Positions 1 to 4,223 of a DNA stretch of 8,024 nucleotides are shown here, in pieces. Position numbers and translations under genes: made by a program. The stretch is from JBKPRX01 sp046734795 (GTDB lineage: Bacteria > Actinomycetota > Thermoleophilia > Gaiellales > Gaiellaceae): positions 1 through 8,024 of the forward strand of contig JBKPRX010000094.1 of the NCBI GenBank assembly GCA_046734795.1, given 5' to 3'. Positions within the stretch are counted from its first letter, which is position 1. Each line of letters opens with the position of its first letter. The notes below the pieces were generated by a model. It did no database searches. It was not told where the DNA came from and worked only from the letters and a program-made list of their open reading frames with translations.

Positions 1-1
1 T

Positions 2-12
2 TAGCCTATACT
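2..12 (+). promoter_or_regulatory. Candidate -10 box(es) of the thrC riboswitch transcript
   Basis: TAGCCT (2-7) overlaps TATACT (7-12), both fitting the TAnnnT form of actinobacterial housekeeping -10 boxes. TAGCCT is identical to the -10 proposed for pheA at 3130-3135. A start 6-9 bases downstream would put the 5' end of the RNA shortly before the riboswitch helix at 31. The -35 element would lie outside the window, so this cannot be confirmed here. Confidence 0.45.
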
Positions 13-30
13 GGCGACAACAGGGCGGGC

Positions 31-169
31 TTGTCCCGCTCGCATCCAGAGAGGCTGAGGGAACCGGCCCGAAGACGCCTCGGCAACCTACGCGGCCTTC
101 GCATTCGAAGGGGCGCAAGGTGCCAAGCCGGCCGAGCAGCACGTAGCTCGGACGATGAGAGCGAGACAA
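31..169 (+). promoter_or_regulatory. SAM-I (S-box) riboswitch upstream of thrC
   Basis: The aptamer binds S-adenosylmethionine in the nascent mRNA. All four S-box helices can be drawn. P1 pairs 31-46 with 154-169 (16 positions, two mismatches) and includes the conserved GATGAGAG strand. P2 pairs 51-55 with 77-81, with an inner GGG/CCC (59-61/68-70) and the internal-loop GA residues expected of the kink-turn. P3 pairs 96-101 with 106-111. P4 pairs 132-137 with 146-151. The loop-2 CCGG (64-67) can pair with CCGG in the P3-P4 joiner (128-131), giving the usual pseudoknot. GGCAACC (82-88) and AAGGTGCCAA (117-126) match the conserved core. The P1 extension ends only two bases before the thrC ribosome site at 172. 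There is no hairpin plus U-tract between aptamer and gene, so control of translation is more likely than of termination. The class (SAM-I rather than SAM-IV) follows from the core and the GATGAGA closing strand. Confidence 0.94.
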
Positions 170-171
170 CC

Positions 172-178
172 AAGGAGG
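172..178 (+). promoter_or_regulatory. Ribosome binding site that fixes the TTG start of thrC
   Basis: AAGGAGG is a near-perfect Shine-Dalgarno sequence. It lies nine bases before an in-frame TTG (188-190). The only in-frame ATG upstream (155) sits inside the riboswitch P1 strand and has no ribosome site, so it is not a credible start. Confidence 0.85.
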
Positions 179-187
179 ACGAAGAAG

Positions 188-1411
188 TTGCCCGCCACAC
201 ACCTATCTTGTCGCCGCTGCGGCGCCGAGCATGCGCTCGACGGAACGGGTTCCTGCCCGAAGTGCTTCGGACCGCTCGATCCCCAGTACGACTGGGACAG
301 GCTTCGTCGAACCGTCACGCACGAGTCGATCGAGGCCGGTCCGCGCACGATCTGGCGCTACGGCGCTCTCCTACCCGTCGAGGCGCCGGCAGAAGAACGA
401 TTGCCGGTCGGGCTGACGCCGCTCCTACCGGCGCCGCGCCTCGCCGAGGAGCTCGGTCTGCGCGAGCTTCACCTCAAGCTCGACGTCGCGAATCCGACGC
501 ACTCCTTCAAAGACCGCGTCGTCGCCGTCGCAGCGGCGAAGGCGCGCGAGCTCGGCCTCACGACGCTCTCGTGCTCGTCGACGGGCAACCTCGCAAACGC
601 CGTCGCTGCTCGCGCAGCCGCCGAAGGTCTCGAAGCTGCTGTTCTCGTTCCGTACGACCTCGAGCCGGAGAAGCTCGTCACCACTGCGGCCTACGGCGCG
701 ACGATCTACGCGGTCCGCGGTCATTACGACGACTGCTCGCGCCTGAGCATCGAGCTCTCGTTCGAACTGCCGTGGGGTTTCGTCAACGTCAACTTGCGCT
801 CGTACTACGCGGAGGGATCGAAGACCGTCGGCTACGAGATCGCGGAGCAGCTCGGTTGGACGCTGCCTGACGTCGTGGTCTCGCCGATCGCCTCGGGTGC
901 GCTCTTGGCGAAGACCGCGCAGGGATTCTCGGAGTTGCGGAAGCTCGGGCTCGTGCGCGGCGTGCAACCTCGCATCGTCGGCGGCCAGGCGGAAGGCTGC
1001 TCTCCTGTCGCCACGGCATTCGCGACGGGCGAGCCGGTCCGACCCGTCAAGGCGCGCTCGATCGTGAAGTCGCTCGCGATCGGCACGCCGGCAGACGGCG
1101 AGCATGCGATCAGCGCAGTGCGCGACTCACAGGGCGCGATCTACGCAGTCCCGGAAGACGAGGTGGGCGACAACATGGCGCTCCTCGCGGGCACGACCGG
1201 AATCTTCGGCGAGACTGCAAGCGGCGTCACGCTCGGCGCGCTCCGCGAAGCGATCCGTCGCGGGGTCGTGACGGCGGACGATCGGGTCGTTCTCCTCGTC
1301 ACCGGCGACGGGCTGAAGACCCTCGCGCCGGTTGTCGATCTCTTCGATCCGGTCGAGGTCGAGCCGGATGCGGACGCGTTGCTCGAGCTGCTCGGCGTCC
1401 AAGTCACCTGA
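188..1411 (+). CDS. thrC: Threonine synthase (PLP-dependent, with N-terminal zinc ribbon)
   Basis: Converts O-phospho-L-homoserine to L-threonine and phosphate; a cytoplasmic fold-type II PLP enzyme. From the TTG start it is 407 residues. Residues 8-26 hold two Cys pairs (C8, C11, C23, C26), a small zinc ribbon found in one branch of the family and absent from shorter actinobacterial ThrC. NPTHSFKDR carries the likely PLP-Schiff-base lysine K108. SSTGN (130-134) is the phosphate-binding asparagine loop. TGDGLK (372-377) corresponds to the TGHGLK motif characteristic of threonine synthases. It is preceded by a SAM-I riboswitch, which is unusual: S-boxes normally govern methionine and sulfur genes, and ThrC competes with methionine synthesis for phosphohomoserine in some organisms. 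The next gene is separated by a promoter-like region, so thrC is probably monocistronic. A related activity such as a cysteate-synthase-like paralogue cannot be excluded from sequence alone, but the motifs favour threonine synthase. Confidence 0.9.
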   Translation: MPATHLSCRRCGAEHALDGTGSCPKCFGPLDPQYDWDRLRRTVTHESIEAGPRTIWRYGALLPVEAPAEERLPVGLTPLLPAPRLAEELGLRELHLKLDVANPTHSFKDRVVAVAAAKARELGLTTLSCSSTGNLANAVAARAAAEGLEAAVLVPYDLEPEKLVTTAAYGATIYAVRGHYDDCSRLSIELSFELPWGFVNVNLRSYYAEGSKTVGYEIAEQLGWTLPDVVVSPIASGALLAKTAQGFSELRKLGLVRGVQPRIVGGQAEGCSPVATAFATGEPVRPVKARSIVKSLAIGTPADGEHAISAVRDSQGAIYAVPEDEVGDNMALLAGTTGIFGETASGVTLGALREAIRRGVVTADDRVVLLVTGDGLKTLAPVVDLFDPVEVEPDADALLELLGVQVT

Positions 1412-1418
1412 GCCGAAC

Positions 1419-1434
1419 CGATAAAGCTTTACCG
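1419..1434 (+). repeat. AT-rich imperfect palindrome overlapping the aroQ -35 region
   Basis: CGATAAAGCTTTACCG is a 16-base inverted repeat centred on AAGCTT with one mismatched pair (1421/1432). It begins eight bases after the thrC stop, is much more AT-rich than its surroundings, and covers the proposed aroQ -35 box at 1428-1433. It could be an operator; chance is possible. No regulator binding motif is recognised. Confidence 0.35.
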
Positions 1435-1456
1435 AATGAAGTGGATGCGGTAGGCT
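1428..1456 (+). promoter_or_regulatory. Candidate promoter of aroQ-leuB
   Basis: TTTACC (1428-1433) and TAGGCT (1451-1456) are separated by 17 bases, a good match to actinobacterial housekeeping promoter spacing. Transcription would begin near 1463. The hairpin at 1489-1518 would then lie inside the aroQ leader RNA. Consensus-like hexamers are easy to find by chance, so confidence is moderate. Confidence 0.5.
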
Positions 1457-1488
1457 CGCGTTTCCCGGTCGGTTCCCTCCGGCTGTTG

Positions 1489-1526
1489 CCGAGGCGGCGG
1501 GTCTTTCCGCCGCCTCGGTGTTTCTT
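1489..1526 (+). terminator. Strong hairpin between thrC and aroQ: terminator or attenuator
   Basis: A perfect 12-bp stem (1489-1500 with 1507-1518, six-base loop GTCTTT) is followed by TGTTTCTT, a partial U-tract. It may end thrC transcripts. However, it stops only 11 bases before the aroQ ATG, too close for a separate promoter downstream, so RNA starting at the promoter near 1428-1456 must pass through it. An alternative hairpin (1480-1483 with 1488-1491, extended by 1476-1478 with 1492-1494 around a bulged C) uses the first six bases of its 5' arm, as an antiterminator would. Confidence 0.65.
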
Positions 1527-1529
1527 CAG

Positions 1530-1817
1530 ATGAGCACCGACGCAGCGAGCGACAGGCTGATTCAGGACCTGCGCGGCCGGATCGACGAAATCGACCGGAC
1601 GTTGCTCGACCTCGTCAACGAGCGACTCGAGCTCGTCCACCGGATCAAGTCTCGGAAGGTCGAGCTCGGGATCGACTTCATCGATCCCGGCCGCGAAGAC
1701 GAGATGCTGCGAGACCTCCAAGCCGCAAACAACGGACCGTTGAGCGATGCCGGTGTCGCACAGCTGTTGCGAACGGTGCTCGAGCTCGGCAAGAACGAGG
1801 TGTACGAGCAGCCGTGA
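1530..1817 (+). CDS. aroQ: Chorismate mutase, AroQ type
   Basis: Rearranges chorismate to prephenate, the committed step toward phenylalanine and tyrosine. It is a 95-residue all-helical domain of the usual length for a free-standing AroQ. R15, R32, K43, D52, R55 and E56 line up with E. coli P-protein residues R11, R28, K39, D48, R51 and E52 at a constant offset of four, so the known active-site residues among these are present. The ATG at 1530 is chosen because it leaves a short natural N-terminus. The GTG at 1518 lies at the tip of the hairpin stem and is less likely. No Shine-Dalgarno sequence precedes the ATG, which is unusual for this window's non-leaderless genes. The stop overlaps the leuB start (GTGA), so the two are translationally coupled. 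Product prephenate feeds PheA, encoded 1.5 kb downstream with its own control region. Confidence 0.93.
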   Translation: MSTDAASDRLIQDLRGRIDEIDRTLLDLVNERLELVHRIKSRKVELGIDFIDPGREDEMLRDLQAANNGPLSDAGVAQLLRTVLELGKNEVYEQP

Positions 1818-2803
1818 GGATCGTCTGCCTGCCGGGCGACGGAATCGGTCCCGAGGTGGTCGCGGCGGCGACCCGCGTGCTCGAGGCGCTGCCGCTCGAG
1901 ATTGAGCTCGAGGAGCGACCGTTCGGCGGGGGCGCGATTCACACACACGGCGATCCTCTGCCGCCGGCGACGCTCGAGGCGTGTCGCGACGCAGATGCGA
2001 TCTTGCTCGGCGCGGTGGGACTGCCGGAGTTCGACGCGGCGCGCGTTCGACCGGAGCAAGGCTTGATTCGCTTGCGTGGCGAGCTCGACGTCTACGCGAA
2101 CCTACGACCGACGCGTGGTGACGGAATCGACTTGCTGATCGTCCGCGAGCTCGTCGGTGGTCTGTACTTCGGCGCGAGCGGCAGACGCGACGACGGCTCG
2201 GCATTCGACACGTGCGACTACTCGCGCACGCAGATCGAGCGGATCGTTCGCCGCGGCTTTGAGTTCGCGCGCGGCCGAGAAAAACGGCTGACGTCGGTGG
2301 ACAAGGCGAACGTGATGGAAACGGGCCGCCTCTGGCGCGAGGTCGTCTCGAGCATTGCGCCCGACTACTCGGACGTGCACGTCGAGCACGTCCTCGTCGA
2401 TGCATGCGGGATGTACCTTGTCCAGACCCCGGAGCGCTTCGACGTGATCGTGACGGAGAACACCTTCGGTGACATCCTGTCCGACGTTGCCGCAGGCCGT
2501 TGCGGCGGGCTTGGCGTTGCCGCATCCGCAAGCCTCGGCGACTCTGCGCCTGGGATCTTCGAGCCGGTGCACGGCTCGGCGCCCGACATCGCCGGCACGG
2601 GTGTGGCGAATCCGGCGGCAACGCTCCGGTCCGTCGCACTCCTTCTTCGTTACGCGGCGAACGCACCCGATCTCGCCGACGAGCTCGAACGCGCGGTGGA
2701 CGAGACGCTCGTGTCGACGCCGACCCCGGACGTCGGGGGTTCTGCCACAACGCAAGAGTTCACCGATGCAGTCATCGGATCCCTCACTCAAGCAGCTGCT
2801 TAG
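1814..2803 (+). CDS. leuB: 3-isopropylmalate dehydrogenase
   Basis: Oxidatively decarboxylates 3-isopropylmalate with NAD+ in leucine synthesis; cytoplasmic, expected to act as a dimer. It has 329 residues from GTG, somewhat short for bacterial LeuB (often 350-360) but near the size of actinobacterial versions. GDGIGPEV opens the protein. Substrate arginines R86/R88, R98 and R111, Y118, K164 and metal-binding D196, D220 and D224 correspond to the known active-site set of the Thermus enzyme. The offset is 6 before R98 and 21 after it, so about 15 residues are missing between LRP (97-99) and VREL (110-113). The C-terminal FEPVHGSAPDIAGTG motif is intact. The REL and LxVYAN context favours LeuB over isocitrate or tartrate dehydrogenases. 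It overlaps aroQ by four bases and is overlapped by the next gene by 38 bases, indicating one operon. Its pathway differs from that of aroQ. Confidence 0.92.
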   Translation: MRIVCLPGDGIGPEVVAAATRVLEALPLEIELEERPFGGGAIHTHGDPLPPATLEACRDADAILLGAVGLPEFDAARVRPEQGLIRLRGELDVYANLRPTRGDGIDLLIVRELVGGLYFGASGRRDDGSAFDTCDYSRTQIERIVRRGFEFARGREKRLTSVDKANVMETGRLWREVVSSIAPDYSDVHVEHVLVDACGMYLVQTPERFDVIVTENTFGDILSDVAAGRCGGLGVAASASLGDSAPGIFEPVHGSAPDIAGTGVANPAATLRSVALLLRYAANAPDLADELERAVDETLVSTPTPDVGGSATTQEFTDAVIGSLTQAAA

Positions 2804-3125
2804 CCGTCCGGTCGCCTCGCGTCGCGAGTACGCGCTGCGTGTACTCGCGGCGATCGGCGTCCTCGTCGTGCTCGTTTGGTGGTTGCACGACCACCCGGCA
2901 ACGTCCAGCCTCAAGCTGACACGCCAGTGTCTTGTCGCACAAGGATTCGACGTCAAAAAAACGGCGCCACGTACCTTGCAAGTCGGCGACGACCTAGTGC
3001 TGACCTTCGCGCCGAGCATCGCGGCGGCGAAGAAGACCGGCGGCGAGCGGAAGCGGAACGTGCTCTTCCGAGGAGATCACTCGAGCATCGAACTCAACCG
3101 CTGCCTTGACCGCGCCGCAGGCTGA
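2766..3125 (+). CDS. Small single-pass membrane protein of unknown function
   Basis: Not recognised. The 119-residue protein has a basic N-terminus (R14, R19, R20, R25), one hydrophobic helix at about 24-40 ending in a Trp pair, and a roughly 78-residue tail that the positive-inside rule would place outside the cytoplasm. The tail carries two cysteines (C55, C113), which could form a disulfide, and a lysine/arginine-rich stretch near 87-98. The ATG lies inside the leuB 3' end, and a weak AAGAG (2754-2758) precedes it. The ATG is also the 3' half of the arm CCGATG (2763-2768), which pairs with CATCGG (2773-2778), so translation may depend on ribosomes finishing leuB. The last codons contain the proposed pheA -35 box. 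The reading frame is open and ends at a natural stop, but without homologues the gene stays hypothetical. Confidence 0.65.
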   Translation: MQSSDPSLKQLLSRPVASRREYALRVLAAIGVLVVLVWWLHDHPATSSLKLTRQCLVAQGFDVKKTAPRTLQVGDDLVLTFAPSIAAAKKTGGERKRNVLFRGDHSSIELNRCLDRAAG

Positions 3126-3135
3126 CGGCTAGCCT
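3106..3135 (+). promoter_or_regulatory. Promoter of the pheA leader-pheA transcript
   Basis: TTGACC (3106-3111), an 18-base spacer and TAGCCT (3130-3135) make the best promoter match in the window. The -35 lies in the end of the upstream coding region. A start 6-10 bases after the -10 would fall at 3141-3145, at or just before the leader peptide ATG (3145), so the leader would be read from a leaderless or nearly leaderless mRNA. A small inverted repeat (GACGG 3124-3128, CCGTC 3138-3142) brackets the -10 box. Confidence 0.65.
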
Positions 3136-3144
3136 CCCCGTCTG

Positions 3145-3231
3145 ATGCGCACGTCGACCCGCAGCCGCACTCTCTGCGACACGCTGTTCCGCGCTGCCCC
3201 GATCGACGCGCTCTTCTTCTTTATCCGCTAG
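3145..3231 (+). CDS. pheL: Phenylalanine-rich leader peptide of pheA (attenuator)
   Basis: A 28-codon reading frame from ATG 3145 to TAG 3229-3231. Codons 24-26 are three consecutive Phe codons (TTC TTC TTT) in the context LFFFIR, two codons before the stop; a fourth Phe is codon 15. This is the layout of classical phenylalanine leader peptides: a short ORF just before a Phe-biosynthesis gene with a Phe run near its end. Its likely role is to sense charged tRNA-Phe: ribosomes stall at 3214-3222 when Phe is scarce and change the folding of the downstream RNA. No Shine-Dalgarno sequence is needed if transcription begins at about 3142-3145, as the -10 box suggests. The symbol is given by analogy with enteric pheL; there is no sequence homology claim. 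It is too small to be found by length-based gene callers. Confidence 0.8.
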   Translation: MRTSTRSRTLCDTLFRAAPIDALFFFIR

Positions 3232-3233
3232 CA

Positions 3234-3285
3234 GCCGTCGCCGATCCGGCGCGGTCCGTCCCTCTCGGAGAGGATCCTCCGCGTG
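3234..3285 (+). promoter_or_regulatory. Translational attenuator: competing hairpins over the pheA ribosome site
   Basis: Hairpin A pairs CGCCG (3239-3243) with CGGCG (3247-3251) around ATC, extendable by 3235-3237 with 3252-3254. Hairpin B pairs CGCGG (3250-3254) with CCGCG (3279-3283) and CCTCT (3261-3265) with AGAGG (3269-3273), burying the Shine-Dalgarno GGAGAGG (3267-3273) and the first base of the GTG start. A and B share 3250-3254 and exclude each other. A ribosome paused on the Phe codons would leave 3239-3251 free to form A. One that has reached the stop codon would cover up to about 3243 and favour B, closing pheA. No U-tract follows B, so the control would act on translation rather than termination. 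The inner 5-bp helix over the ribosome site does not depend on A, so the switch may be partial. Positions are read by eye; energies were not calculated. Confidence 0.65.
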
Positions 3286-4125
3286 CACGCAGCCACGACC
3301 ACCGCAACGACAGTCGCCTACGCCGGCGGCGCCGCCGCGCACAGTGCGGCTGCGGCGGAGCGGTTGTTCCCGGAGAGCGAGCTCGTCCCGCTTGCGACGT
3401 TCTCCGAGGTGATGAACGCCGTGTCGACGCGCGAGGTGGGACTCGGCGTGCTGCCGATCGAGAGCTCGCTCGCGGGACCGGTTGCCGAGACGCACGATCT
3501 GCTTTGGGAGGGCGCGCTCGCGATCGTCGCCGAGACGTCGATCGCGATCAAGCATCTGCTCGTCGCACGCGAGCCCGTCGCGATCGATGAAATTCGCGTG
3601 CTTCGTTCTCATCCGGTCGCACTCGAGCAGTGCCGCGATCTCATCGGTCGCCTTCGTGACGCAGAGACGATCGCAACGTCGACGACTGCCGCCGCCGCCG
3701 AGCAGGTTGCGCGCGCTACGTCACCCGGCGAGGCCGCAATCTCGAGCGAGCGTGCTGCGGAGATGTTCGGCCTGACGGTGATCCAGGACGACGTCGGCGA
3801 TCATCCGGAGGCATTTACCCGATTCGTCGCCGTGGCGCCCTACATGCGTATCGATCGCGAGCGGGACGCCTGGCGCGTGGCGTTCTCATTTGTCACCGAC
3901 CATCGACCGGCGGCGCTCTACCACGCGATCGCACCGTTCGCCGCGCATCAGATCGACCTCGTGCAACTCGTCTCGCGACCGATTCCACAAAGTCCGTTCA
4001 CGTATCGCTTCGACGCCGTGCTCGCCGGGCATCCGTTCGAGCGCGACACGCGGCTCGCGCTGCAGGAGGTCCGGGGACGAACGCGCCTCGTGAAGCTCCT
4101 CGGCTCGTACCCGGCCGGCACGTAG
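3283..4125 (+). CDS. pheA: Prephenate dehydratase with C-terminal ACT domain
   Basis: Converts prephenate to phenylpyruvate, water and CO2, the step specific to phenylalanine. It has 280 residues, the usual length of the monofunctional enzyme without a fused chorismate mutase. The catalytic part (about 10-190) shows YAGGAAAHSAAA in place of the usual YxGPxGTFS, PIESSLAGPV for the PIENSxxG motif, and the TRF motif at 179-181 with the catalytic threonine T179. The ACT domain starts at about 197. It keeps AALY (210-213, canonical GALY) and SRP (231-233, canonical ESRP with E replaced by V), the two Phe-binding motifs, so feedback inhibition by phenylalanine is likely though both motifs are altered. 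The GTG start follows GGAGAGG (3267-3273) by nine bases. A Phe leader peptide and competing hairpins precede it. Its substrate comes from AroQ, encoded upstream. Confidence 0.93.
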   Translation: MHAATTTATTVAYAGGAAAHSAAAAERLFPESELVPLATFSEVMNAVSTREVGLGVLPIESSLAGPVAETHDLLWEGALAIVAETSIAIKHLLVAREPVAIDEIRVLRSHPVALEQCRDLIGRLRDAETIATSTTAAAAEQVARATSPGEAAISSERAAEMFGLTVIQDDVGDHPEAFTRFVAVAPYMRIDRERDAWRVAFSFVTDHRPAALYHAIAPFAAHQIDLVQLVSRPIPQSPFTYRFDAVLAGHPFERDTRLALQEVRGRTRLVKLLGSYPAGT

Positions 4126-4223
4126 CGCCGTTTACAGCTCGGACGAAATCGAAATACACCGCCGGATGAGCGCTCTGCGGCCACTTAGGCCGCTTGTCAG
4201 GCAATCGACCCCAGGAGTGAACC
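4126..4223 (+). other. Spacer between pheA and the CocE-type hydrolase
   Basis: TTTACA (4131-4136) could be a -35 box, but the sequences 17-18 bases downstream (ATACAC or TACACC, 4154-4160) are poor -10 matches. AGGAG (4213-4217), six bases before the GTG at 4224, is a clear ribosome binding site. The hairpin at 4177-4193 is listed separately. No small gene is evident. Confidence 0.5.
4177..4195 (+). terminator. Candidate terminator after pheA
   Basis: GCGGCC (4177-4182) pairs perfectly with GGCCGC (4188-4193) around ACTTA and is followed by only two T bases (TTGTC). The stem is short and the U-tract almost missing, so termination would be weak. It could equally be a structure in the leader of the next gene. 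Confidence 0.4.

Noticed and set aside
31..169. SAM-IV or SAM-II class for the aptamer
   Set aside because: The P2 kink-turn arrangement, AAGGTGCCAA core and GATGAGA closing strand with a P4 helix are those of SAM-I.
155..187. ATG at 155 as the start of thrC
   Set aside because: It lies in the riboswitch P1 strand and has no ribosome site; AAGGAGG at 172-178 points to TTG 188.
1436..1453. Five-codon frame MKWMR before aroQ as a Trp leader peptide
   Set aside because: Only one Trp codon and no ribosome site. Its stop overlaps the proposed -10 box, so it would lie upstream of the transcript.
1404..2750. A 448-codon minus-strand frame opposite aroQ-leuB
   Set aside because: Arg/Ser/Pro-rich composition typical of antisense readings of GC-rich genes; leuB on the other strand is certain.
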